This document shows positions 24,181 to 35,261 of a DNA stretch of 64,000 bases, one piece after another. The notes under the pieces are model-generated. The model saw only the letters and a list, made by a program, of their open reading frames with translations. It did not search any database and was not told where the DNA came from. Every line of letters begins with the position of its first letter. Position 1 is the first letter of the stretch. Position numbers and translations under genes: made by a program. This DNA comes from Mangifera indica (Eukaryota; Streptophyta; Magnoliopsida; Sapindales; Anacardiaceae): assembly GCF_011075055.1 (NCBI RefSeq), contig NC_058146.1, forward strand, positions 806,001 to 870,000. Reading direction: 5' to 3'.

Positions 24181-27100
24181 GATTGATGATTGTTTGAGAG
24201 GAAGAGAATGCAGAGGTATAAAAGAGACGAAGGAACTCAGAATAAAAAGAGGGAGGACGGAAAGAAAAAGATAAGACTTAAGAAGGAGAAACAGGCTGTC
24301 TAATAGCTGGTGTGTTTTAGAAATGAGTAGAGTATTTCTGTCATAAGGTCGGTCTCATCCTAGAAATGTTGCTTTCGAACATTCCAGTAAAACTTCTCTT
24401 AGATCAAACACGTAGATTCACATCTCAGAAACAGCAAATATTTAGTGTTGGAGCTTAAGCCTGCCTCAACTAACATATGCCAATTAACAAGTAATCTTGG
24501 TGTTATTAACAATTTTTTTACTTTCATTGATAATTAATTGATTAAGTTATAGTTACATAACCACTAATTATGATATGATAATCACGTTTGTTTTTAATTT
24601 TTCTCATATTAATTATCGATGTTATTATGTTTTAAAAACTTAATTTTTTGAATAATAAAAATTTCACAAATAGCTTAAAAGTTCTAAAATTTTAAAAAAT
24701 ATAATGTGTATCATATCATATTATTGGTCGAATAATGTTTTAATCATATATTTTTATTGTATGTGTATTATATTATATTGTAATATATATCTTTGAAATA
24801 ATAAAATTTTATTATTGTCACTCTCATTATCTTAAAAAATATCATATACAATTTTAAAATTTTTTATTTTTTTTCAAATACATTCCTAAGGCATCATCCC
24901 TAACCTCTTAGAAAATAGCACAATCAACAATTTTATAAGCCATGTCAAGGCCTACGGGTTGAAGGGGCTGTGTTGGGGGCTTACGAGTAACGCATGTCAG
25001 TCGACCCAACATGGCTTGCGAAAAAAATTAAAAATTATAAAGATTATAAAATTAATAATTTAAAATTTAATAAATATAATATATACAAGTCAACCCACTA
25101 AAGACTCTAAGTCGTGCTTCAAGTCTCGCTACTCTAGCACGGTCTATCAAACAATGAGTCGTGGCTAGACACTATCAATGAGCCTAGAGGGTTGCACAAA
25201 AGTAAGCTATTCCACAATTCAACTTGATCCACAAACATCTTTAATTATCTTAGTTAAAGATTAATTTATTTAGTTGTAGATAATAATAGATTTTCATAAT
25301 CTTCTAAATGTAACATGTAGTAAATAGGTAATCTAATTTTCATCTTGCATTAAAAGATTACCATAATAAATATATGTTTATTACTATTTTGTTCTTATTT
25401 ATTAAATTTTAAAACAAAAATACCCTTTATTTCAATTAAAATAACAAGTGACATAAAAAAATATTTTTAAAAAATAAATTAATAATAACATAAAAAATAG
25501 TTTAATTAATTGATAAAAAAATCCTAATATAATATTAAGATGGAATACAAAACTAATTTATACTTAATAATCTTTTAATAACATATATGTAATAAAATGA
25601 CATTTTTTTATAACTATTGACTAAATACCGTAATTATTTTTATATATCAAAATTTATCAAACATCTAACAAAACTTTCATTTTTATCTATTGAAGTGTTA
25701 AATTTTCATTGTTTTCTAATTAATAATATTAAACTAATTATTTTGCAATAAAAATAAAAACAAAAAAAATTATAATTATGTTTATTTGATATTTTACAAT
25801 AAAGTACACTAAAAGTTTGATATTAAAAATATGAATGTTTGATTTTTCTTTTAAATATGAATTTAATTTTTTAATTTAAAAAAAAAGGTGATAATTTGAT
25901 ATATTGATATTCCTGGTTTAATTCATTTGAGAATCCAATGATGTCTGAATTTTATCTCGATCGGATCAGAGATGAGAATGTGTTGGGCAACTTAGATTCA
26001 AGATATGAAGCCACTGAGAAATGAGTTGTAGGGTGAGAATGATAGGAATGACTATATGCAATGTTTCATCCGGAGGAAGAGCTGGCACTCAATGCGCACG
26101 TACACGAGATGCCAGCTTGGAGCATCATTGCCAAAAAATATTCTGACTCTTTGTCCCTTCCTCGCTTCCCTCCATTCTTTTTTAATTTTTCCCTACAGAT
26201 ATTAATACGTATCACACTGTATAATATGGTCGATAAAAAGGATGTGTACCATAATACGAATAAAAAATATATATTACAAATCATTTATTAAAAATAATAA
26301 TATAATAAAAATATATTTAAAAATTTAAAATTTTTATAAAGTATTTATAATATGATAATAAAATAATTAATATATATTTTTATTATTTTTAAATATGTAT
26401 TTTATAATATAATATAAAAAATTAAAATTTTAATATATGATTCAATTACAATTATTTTTTCTATTATTTTTCCTTTTTTTTTTTTCTTATTACAACACTT
26501 TTTCAATATAATTACAAACATTAATACCATCAGTTAACAATTGTAAAAAATATAAGAATCGTTGATTGTCAAAACTGTCATACATAAATATGTAAGATTA
26601 AGATGTAATTTTGTAATTAAAAAGAAAAGAAAATATTATTTTTAAAGAGGTATAGCCACTTATTGTATTGTATATATTTATTGAATTTTTAAAAATCAAA
26701 TCATTATAAAGATTTGAACTAAAACTTTATCTATAAATTTTAAATATTTATGTTATTAAATTTATTTTTATATTAAAATAATTTAAATTATTTTAAATAT
26801 TATTTATAATCAATTCATCAGTTTGATGAATGGTCAACGTGTGAAAGTTGAAATTGAAAATGAATTAAGTAACATTTGACCAATTATTGAAATAACGACT
26901 ATAATAAAAAAAAAATGTAGATTTTATAGGGGAAGCAATTCATGTGGCAGCGGGCGCAAAAATATTGACAAATGGGAGACAGCGGCTCACAACTGGTGCA
27001 CAGCTGTGGCCACTAAGACACTGGTTGGATTCGGGGGGCTTGACCCGGATGTGGACCATGACAGACCGTGGGTCCTCCTACTTTCCAACTTCATTCACCA

Positions 27101-27319
27101 ATCACGTAATTTTATTAATTTTTTTATTTCTTTCTTTTTTATTCTAAACTTTATGCAAGCCTTTCTTACGGGCTGCTGTCAACGTTTCAATTACGACTAG
27201 GTCTCCGTCTAGTCAAAGGTCCGATCCAGATATTTTCTGACTAGATGTAGGTGAGTTGACAGCAATCAGCGAATGGCTATTGGAAAGAAAGGGGGGATGC
27301 GCAACTCAAATGCCTTTTT
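24181..27319. other. Long gene-free AT-rich spacer
   Basis: The first 150 bases are promoter and 5' UTR of the DUF1005 gene. 24500-26900 is extremely AT-rich with no coding signal. 25930-26190 and 26940-27290 are islands of more balanced composition. Their short open frames (for example from 26061) lack splice context and family resemblance, so I call no gene. Confidence 0.5.
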
Positions 27320-27382
27320 AGGGTGACTATTTTCCATTTAAGATTTCATGCGTTTTCAAATATATATTTGTTGAATTTAAAA

Positions 27383-28266
27383 GGCCAAACAACTATTTCC
27401 CACCCAAGGTACGCTGTAATGACAAGTTTCTATCCTTTAACTATGAAAATACCAAACACCCATCTATGGCTGGTTAGATTTAACAAAACCCTAACGGTGG
27501 TAAATTTAATCTCATTTTCCCCCCTAAAAGTTTAAAAACTAACATTTTTTTCTTAAGTTAAGTTTGAAAAGATTGCATTTCCCCCCCTTAGGGTTTATTT
27601 CCAAACCCTTTCGCTTTCTCCGGTGCCATCACCGGCCGTCTTCCCCTCCCGACGGTTTCTCTTCCACCGACGGCCCCCCTCAACTCAACCCCAACGTATC
27701 TGACGCAGAGAGAAGTCGTCTGGGAAGAGAAATCGTCTTTCCAGATGAAGACGACTCGTCTTCCCAGAGGACGACGAGTCGTCTCGTTGTCTCGTTGTCT
27801 CGTTGTCTCATTGTCTCGTCTTCGTCTGGGAAGATGTTGTCTTCCCAGACGACGACGACGACGACGACTACTGGGAAGACGAAGTTCTTCGTCTTCCACG
27901 GCTTCTCCGACTCCGATTGGAAGTCTAAATGGGAGGAAAGAGATCTCCAGAAGGTGAGGATGCTTCAGAAGAGAGAGACCGTTGGCAATGGAGCCGAAGA
28001 CCGTCGACAATGCTTCGGGAGGGTGAAACTGCGATTTTTAAAACTTAGTTTGGGGGGAAATTTTAGTTTTTAAAGTTTAGGGGGGCAAAATTATATTCTA
28101 TTTTAGTTTATTTTTAATATTCTAGAGAAAATGATGATTTTACCCTTACCACCGTTAGGGTTTTGTTAAATCTAATAAGCCATGGGTGGGTGTTTGGTAT
28201 TTCCATAGTTAAAGGGTGGAAACTTGTCATTACCACATACCTTGGGTGGGAAATAGTCTTTTGGCC
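27383..28266. mobile_element. Non-autonomous Mutator-like element A (884 bp)
   Basis: Long terminal inverted repeats start GGCCAAACAACTATTTCCCA and end GGGAAATAGTCTTTTGGCC. The similarity runs about 120-150 bases inward from each end and includes an ATGACAAGTTTC/GAAACTTGTCAT block. A perfect 9-base duplication, AATTTAAAA, flanks it at 27374-27382 and 28267-28275, the diagnostic length for the Mutator superfamily. The interior is GC-rich, with GTCTCGTT repeats (27781-27820), a GAC run (27851-27869) and many GGGAAGACGAC-like inverted words. It includes an open frame of 169 codons that has no recognisable domain and that I do not call a gene. Confidence 0.85.
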
Positions 28267-28366
28267 AATTTAAAAAACTTAAAATTTTATTTATAAATTA
28301 ATTAAAATTAAAATTTTTTATTAGATATAAAGATAAAATTATTATTTTCTATTAATATTAAAAAAA

Positions 28367-29063
28367 GGCCAAAGGACTATTTTCCACCCAAGGTAGGCTG
28401 TTTTATCAAAATTGCCCCCATTAACTTTGAAAATCTTATTTATCCACCCGTAGATGGTTAAAATTAACGGTTTCAAAGGTAAAATCGTTAGTTTATCTGT
28501 ATTGTTAAAAATAAACTTAAATTTAATTTTATTTTCTCTCCTAAACCTTAAAAACTAATAATTTCACCTCAATCTAAGTTTTAAAAACAACATTTCCCCC
28601 CTAGGGTTTCCAATTTTTGGATTTAATTTTCTGACGTCATTTCTTCCTCCCCAGCAACCTTCAAGTGACGTCTCTTCATTTCCGATGCGACCTCATTTCG
28701 GTGGCTCTCTTGGGAGTGGTCGTCGATGAAGATGGCTCGTCTTTGTCGACGACCACTCCCAGGAGAGCCACCAGAAGGAGACTGCACCGGAGAGTAAGAG
28801 ACGTTGCCTGGAGGTCGTCGCAGGAGAAGAAACAACGCCAAAAAATTGAATCTGAAAATTGGAAACCCAAAGGGAAAAATACTGTTTTTTAAAACTTGGG
28901 TTGGAGTGAAATTATTAATTTTTAGGGTTTAGGGGAAAAAATGATATAACTAACAGACTCACTTAATTTTAACAACTCATGAGTGGGTAAATGAAAATTT
29001 CAAAGTTAATGGGGGGAAACTTTGAAAATGCGCATACTTTGGGTGGAAAATAGTCTTTTGGCC
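28367..29063. mobile_element. Non-autonomous Mutator-like element B (697 bp)
   Basis: The ends GGCCAAAGGACTATTTTCCA and GGTGGAAAATAGTCTTTTGGCC are inverted copies. The inversion continues through an AACTTTGAAAATCTTA/ATTTCAAAGTT block. Flanks TTAAAAAAA and ATAAAAAAA agree at 8 of 9 bases. It belongs to the same family as element A, 100 bases away, and carries a strong internal hairpin (listed separately). No transposase frame is present. Confidence 0.8.
28700..28772. repeat. 27-bp-arm inverted repeat (hairpin) inside element B
   Basis: 28700-28726 (GGTGGCTCTCTTGGGAGTGG and on) is the reverse complement of 28746-28772 with one mismatch. The arms are separated by a 19-base loop. It is GC-rich inside otherwise AT-rich DNA. 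A transcript would fold into a long near-perfect stem. Confidence 0.85.
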
Positions 29064-29435
29064 ATAAAAAAAATATAAAATTCATTATATTTTTTTTGTA
29101 AGTTTTAAAAACTAACATTTTATCCTTACATAAAGTTTTTTAAATTTGAAAACTAACATTCTCCCCCCAAACTATAGGGTTTTTCTTTTCTCCTTTGACC
29201 ACCATCTTCAGTGTTGACGATTTCTCCTCTTTACCTTAAATCATTGGTCGACACATAAGAAGTAATCTGAAACAAATCTCTTCATCAAAGATAAAAAGAT
29301 CCAACAATAAAGAGATTTGAAATCTCTTTATCAAAGATCCTAATTGATTTATAAATAAGATTTTGAAATTTTGAAATTTTGTAGGCATAACTTTAAAAAC
29401 ACATTGAAACTTTGGTGAAAATAAGTCCTTTGGCC

Positions 29436-30261
29436 TTTCGGGTGGGGCAATAAGAGAAGAGTTGAGCAAGTGGAGTAATGAGCGGGTAACTTGATTGGAG
29501 TAGTCGACAAGATCAGGAGTGAGCTAGGTGACACGAGTGAAGTCGTGAGAGTGGGTTTGGTTGTAAGTGAAGTAGAAAGGGCAAATGAAAAAAAAAAGAA
29601 GTTGATATAAAAAAAAATCATATAATTATAATTAAAGGTGGAGTAATTTGAGTTTTCCGAGTAATTAATTTATTAACTGATTAGTGATTAGGGTAGACTT
29701 TTGTGGATTTAATTGAAATAAATATTTATTTGTATGTTTTTTTCAATTGAGTTTATTTTATTTTATGTAACTCTTAATTTATTTATTTTAGTACTGCATA
29801 GTTTATTCGTTGATCTCGCAAAATTAAATTGATTATGTGAATGCATAATTTATATTACAAGTTGATCGTATATCAAAGGATTATCTGAATGTTAAACCTC
29901 TTAATTAATTGACTTAATTATAATATTCTCTAAACAATGTGCCAAAACTTTAATTAAATTTATTATTCCAAACAAAATTTGCAAATTCATAAGACTTAAA
30001 TATTTCATTTATAACTGAGATAATAACAAAACATTACTCATAATAATAGTATAATTGACTCCAATTACTAGCAAGATACTATTTATAACTGCCCGTTAAA
30101 CCCTAAACACTATTGATCAAGTTTGAACTTAAATTTATTTGATTTGGTATATAATATTATTGAATGGATGTCGATAAAATGAACAATATCATTGGATGGG
30201 TGAACATTATTCTTGAATGAACAAATAAATTGATTTCAAGCTTAGTTACTAAGTTGGGGCT
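29436..30261. other. AT-rich spacer downstream of the first MADS gene
   Basis: No gene. The part adjoining 30261 is the likely 3' UTR of the minus-strand MADS-box gene. Confidence 0.45.
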
Positions 30262-30858
30262 CTAATTAGAAACCGGCTTGTTCGAGAGAAGGCATGGATT
30301 TGATGCGAGGCCCCTAAATGTATCCAGTGGAGAAGGATTTTTGGACTCAACCAAAATCCTGTTAACTTCATTTGCAACTTTCTTCTTCAGCTCTACCATG
30401 GCTATTCTCAGTCGCTCAAGCTCATGCAGCTCCAGTTCCTCAATCGGGGCTTCCCACCAACATAGTCTCCGGCTTGCTTTCCTGATATCATCAAGAAGCT
30501 CTCCCCTCTTCTTCTCAACTTCTAGTTCATCAAGAACCTGTATCAGTTCCTTGTTGAGCTCACGAATGTTAGCGTTTCGATGAGCTTCCATGACCCATTC
30601 AACGCCGGTATTGGAAGGCGGATCGCGAGCAAGAAATCTATCGACAACGGAGTCGACATTCGGGTGGCCGAAGGAGAAGGCTTTGTTGGCCGGGGAAAAG
30701 ACTATTATGGCAATTTCAACGCCGCAAAGTGTGCTGAGCTCACTGGCCTTTTTGAAGACCCCAGCTCGACGTTTAGAGAAGGTAACTTGCAGGTGATTTT
30801 TCTTCTGTATTTTTGAGATGGCGATCTTCTGGCGACCCATGGAAGACTTCTTCGCCAT
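30262..30858 (-). CDS. Type I (M-alpha) MADS-box transcription factor, AGL62-like, intronless
   Basis: One uninterrupted frame of 198 residues. The MADS domain spans about residues 8-67: [59 protein letters not shown]. The FSFGHPNVDSVVDRFL extension is typical of the M-alpha (AGL62/AGL28/AGL23) group. A coiled-coil region follows, ELIQVLDELEVEKKRGELLDD and LCWWEAPIEELELHELERL. Relative to its neighbour at 35.3-36.3 kb, the DNA-binding part has more substitutions, and the protein lacks the asparagine-rich tail. AGL62 relatives act in female gametophyte and endosperm development. That role is family-based. A TATA box lies about 85 bases upstream. Confidence 0.92.
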   Translation of the reverse strand: MAKKSSMGRQKIAISKIQKKNHLQVTFSKRRAGVFKKASELSTLCGVEIAIIVFSPANKAFSFGHPNVDSVVDRFLARDPPSNTGVEWVMEAHRNANIRELNKELIQVLDELEVEKKRGELLDDIRKASRRLCWWEAPIEELELHELERLRIAMVELKKKVANEVNRILVESKNPSPLDTFRGLASNPCLLSNKPVSN

Positions 30859-30940
30859 TGCTGAGATTTCAAAGAAGAATGGACAATGATCAGAGACAAA
30901 GTTATGATATATTGTGGTCTGTTAGGGAATCATGCGAGAG

Positions 30941-30948
30941 TATTTATA
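30941..30948 (-). promoter_or_regulatory. TATA box of the first MADS gene
   Basis: TATAAATA on the minus strand, 83 bases before the ATG, with suitable spacing for a short leader. The Mutator-family end described next begins within about 25 bases on its distal side. Confidence 0.65.
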
Positions 30949-30971
30949 GTCATCTGTCTCTTGAAATTAAT

Positions 30972-31320
30972 ACTATTGGAGTAAATCACCATGTCCCACC
31001 CAAGGTTTGATCTAAGCATTATTTCACCATTGGTAGTCTAAAAACATTTTCCCACCCAAAATGCACCTCAGTTAATGAAAAACATCTTGATAAAATAGTA
31101 GGAAATAAAATTATTATTTTATCTATACTATTTTCAAAATTACTATATAACTTTAAATTATTAAAAAATAAAAAAATTTGAATATCTAATTTGAATAAAA
31201 ACATTTTTATTTTCCTTTCCTTCTCTGTTTGTCCACCCTGCTTGTCAATCCACTTTCTCTCATATACCACCATCTTCTCTCCCCCTCTCCTATGTTGCAC
31301 ATGTTATTTGTCCCAATCAC
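30972..31320. mobile_element. Fragment of the Mutator-like family in the MADS promoter (D)
   Basis: 30985-31080 (TCCCACCCAAGGTTTGATC, then TTTTCCCACCCAAAATGCAC) matches the terminal repeat of elements A and B in wording and order. Sub-terminal text with CCACCATCTTCTC follows near 31265. No opposite end was found, so the right boundary is approximate and the copy looks truncated. Confidence 0.5.
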
Positions 31321-34300
31321 CATTTTCTTTGTAATTTCATGATATCGTTAATAACAACCTTCATTCGATCATGTGGTCAATAACTCAATCGAGTTAAGAA
31401 GTTGTTGATGACATATGAGATTATAACAATAGAGAGTATGGTCAAGGTCAAAACTCATGCCAACGATAAGATTATAACAATGGTGATAGGTGAATGAGCA
31501 ACATTGATATTGGGTTTTCAAAGAATGCAGGGATTTAATTGTAATTTTTTAGGGTTAAACTGTTAAAATTTTTATTTTTTCATATCCTATTAGTTTAGGG
31601 CTAAATTGTAAATTTACCATTTTGTTTGTAACTTTACAAAATTATTAGCCATTAGTTTGTTTTTAATTCCAATAATTTAATTACATTTTATTAATGCAAG
31701 GATTTGGAAGTTACTAAATCTCAGTCTTGTTCATGTATGAATTGTTATTATTATATGATTATGGATCACTAATTATCTATTTCAGTTACTGTCCTTGTAA
31801 TTAAGATATAAATCATCTCAGGTTACCAAGTAATAGTATTGCAATGGCCCAATAATTATCTCACCCCAACTTTATTGAAATAACAATTTTTCATTAGAAG
31901 TTTGAAAAGTCTACTTTTTAACCCATATGTAAAATTTGTTGATAAAATATATTATTATTATTATTTTATAAAGCTGGTAAAAGGATAAAATAGTTATTTA
32001 TTTTTATTGAAGTTAAATAATAGTTTATTCCCAAAATTTATACAGTTTTATCAATCATATGCACAACTTCTTGGCACTGCCCTTGCTTAGTATCAACTCA
32101 TATTGATCTATCAAATATTGTTTAGACGAATATGTGCATGTCGCAAATGAGTGGTGCAAAACCAGGGGTTAATGGACATTAGTGAGGTAGCAAATAATAG
32201 AGGTGAGAGCAACCATGAAATCAACTACTAACAACCAAACGATGTTTGGGTCAACCAATTTAGTGAAAAGAAGTTAATTTAAACCGTGACGTAATGGTAA
32301 TAATTTAGACAGTAATAATAAAATTTAGGTAAAAAACAAAAGGATAACAATAATAAATAAAATAAAAAAATTACAATAAAAAATATAGTTTATATATATT
32401 ATAAAGGATATAACTGATTTAATCTGATAAAAATACATTTTAACTATTAAAACTAATATTTGATTTTCGTAGGTGGAAAATCAAACTATTTATATTTAAA
32501 GGATTGAAAAATTATCTTTTCATCCAAGTTAGGGTGTAGTGGAGATTGGGCCATCACTCCATTATTAATAATCAATTCACTTGTAATCATTTACGAATAT
32601 TTACTAATACTATACTATAAATGTGATTAACTATATTCTAATCAAAGTTTTATATGATTAAATTAATCATTAATTTTTAACTGTTGCAATATATACAGTC
32701 ACTTTTAAATTTTCAGTGAATACATAATAAATGATTAATTAATAGATAAAATCAAAACTCATTTACAGATAAATTTACTTTTCTTGCGTTACAATTGTTG
32801 CTTCAATTTACTTTTAAGAAAAAAAAAAACTAAAGTATTAGGAGATTGAGGCATATCAATAATATTTCATGTGCTGTTAATGGGTATTAATTAAATAATT
32901 TTAAATTAAAAATAAAATATATAATTAATTTATTTAATTATACGATAATATATCAATATTAGTATCAATTAATATATATTTTATTAATATATATAGTATT
33001 ACTCCGAAGAGATAAAAAATAATAATTTACAAAAGGAAAGCTAACACCATTTAAATGAGGTACTTGCAATTGTTATAGCAGTCAGCCAAAGACATTCATT
33101 TTTGCAATGTTTTCATAACCATATTGGACATTGATTCAGTGAAAAGAATGGTTTGATCTAATTAATGGTCATACTGTATAACTGGTAATTGGACTGATTA
33201 ATTATTTAAAAATAATATTTAAAATAATTTTATGTAATTATTTATTAAATATTTAATTATAATTATTTTAATATAAAAATAAACTTAGTTTCATGATATA
33301 TATTCTCAAAATTATTTTTATATAAAAATAAACTTAATCTAATAATATATATTGAGAATGATTCGTTAAATATATTATTTTATCTTAATGATGATTTTTT
33401 AAAGATTTTTTTTCTAGTGATCAAGTTGAACCCATATTTTTACCCAATTTAGCTGTTCAAACCACTTGATATAATCTTACTCAATCAGATCTAATTCTAA
33501 AAATAGTTTTTCAATAAATTATAACTATTTTTCTTGATGGGTGATCGATCCGATCTAGTTTTTAAATTTGTACATTTTTATTCACTTATTTAGTTAGTAA
33601 GCGAGGTGTTGAAATTTTTTCCTTCTAAAGAAGTATATAAGAGTAAATTATAAAAATATGAATGCATATAATTTTAATTATAATATAGCGCGGCAAATAC
33701 TTTCGCACAAAAAATATTACTATTTGGTGGGAAAAGCATTTAATAATACTTTATACGTTATATATATAGAGAAAAAGATGTATAACATTTAATAATATGG
33801 TAATACGAAAAAAAAAAAAAAACTTATTGTCATAGACTTATACATTCAACAGAGTAAAACTGCCCGTATGATACCCTAGCAAAAAGACTAAGTATCAATG
33901 TATGAGTCTAGCCTTTTAGGTTATATTCTGGCCATGAGTCATAAGCTACTGGCAATTGCCATAGGAGGCCATTCATTTTTGTTCACTTATTTAATTGGTA
34001 AGTGAACCTGCAAATTTTTTTTACCTTAAAAGAAAAAAAAAATCATATCCATACATTTTTAAAAAGTATACTTGTATGATCGTCCTAGTAGGAAGGCTTT
34101 AGGGTGCTCATATTTAAAATCGAAAGGTTGATTCTCAGTAACCCACTTGATAAATTTAAAATTGAAGACCTTGCAATCTCTTGAGCTTTAACATTGTTGC
34201 GAGGCGTAATCGAATTAAACAAAGTCAATAGGCATCACAACCTAAATCTATGCATTAAGATATTTGTTCTAATAACTCTAAAATATACATCGTGTATGGA

Positions 34301-35261
34301 TATATGAAATCAACAAAGTTGATAGGGTCTTGTTGATAGGGTCTTTTATGAATACCTTCGTCAAGTCATATACCATGACGAAACCACAATAGCAAGTTAA
34401 GTTTCTATAGATCTAGTGTCTATTGTGGAAATTAATCAATATGAACACATGTAAACTTTGCATGTATGATGAAAAACCCATCACTAATTAATTATACTCT
34501 AATCACAACCATTAGTCATTAACTTTTGTCCCGTTTTATGTATTGTAATATACACTGTCTTCTTCTAAAGAAAAAGGTTCATAAATAAATATTTATGAGT
34601 ATTAATAGTTATATGTTACAAGAAGAGAGAACATCAATAATATTTTATGTATTAACAAAATGGGTAGTAACAAATTTTAACGGTTGTATATTATTATACA
34701 ATTAAGTAAGTTTATATTAAAGAAAAAATAAATAATTAACTCACTCAATCACATACTACTAGGTTAACTTAGCCGTTAAAACCATTTAAATGATGTACTT
34801 GGAATTGCCATACTAATCCACCAAAGCTCTATAATTTTGTTCACTTATTTAATTGGTAAGTAAACTGTTAAATTTTTTCCTCATATAGATCAAATTTAAA
34901 TATATAAATAAATATATTTTGAATTTAAATTATCGCGCGAAACACTTTTGCGGAATAAATTATATAATCATACTACATGCATACGTTAACAAACATAAAT
35001 ATAAGTATAAATGTTGATGTATGTAAGTAACATTTAATTATACGATAATACATTAACATTCGTTTTCTTGTATATATGTGTATATGGATTATAAATGCAC
35101 TTTACTCAAAATGATAATAGATTTAATATATAAATAAATAAAATCCATTGTATTATTACTGTGTCTGTGGGCAGGCATGATACAGATAGGAGCATGAAAA
35201 CATAAAGCAAAATCTGTGTTCTGGCAGAAACTGTGTTCAAAACCCTAAACCATCAAAGATT
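31321..35261. other. Spacer between the tandem MADS genes, with duplicated segments
   Basis: No gene. Several segments occur more than once. 32555-33120 and 34440-34850 share an ordered series of words, including CATCAATAATATTT(C/T)ATGT and CCATTTAAATGA(G/T)GTACTTG. A block around TTCACTTATTTAATTGGTAAGTGAAC occurs at 33580, 33980 and 34840. The copies are diverged. The region is AT-rich and may hold MITE remnants (for example 32900-33003, which ends ATATATAGTATTACTC). Confidence 0.5.

Larger units (their letters stand above)
27320..29435. mobile_element. Probable host Mutator-like element interrupted by two later insertions
   Basis: The left edge (GGGTGACTATTTTCCATTTAAG) and the complement of the right edge (GGCCAAAGGACTTATTTTCACC) can be aligned, and they continue through a TTTCAATGTGTTTT-like block. 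Interior text at 29095-29180 (AAAACTAACATTTTATCC, CCCCCCAAACTATAGGG) is the sub-terminal text of the same family. The two better-preserved elements lie inside these edges. That they inserted into this older copy is inference. I found no clear target duplication for it. Confidence 0.45.

Noticed and set aside
26061..26291. Short frame beginning MFHPEEELALNAHV
   Set aside because: No splice context, no family resemblance and an abrupt AT-rich end. Not enough to call a gene.
27564..28073. 169-codon open frame
   Set aside because: It lies entirely inside Mutator-like element A, is driven by GTCTCGTT and GAC repeats, and shows no domain. I treat it as transposon interior.
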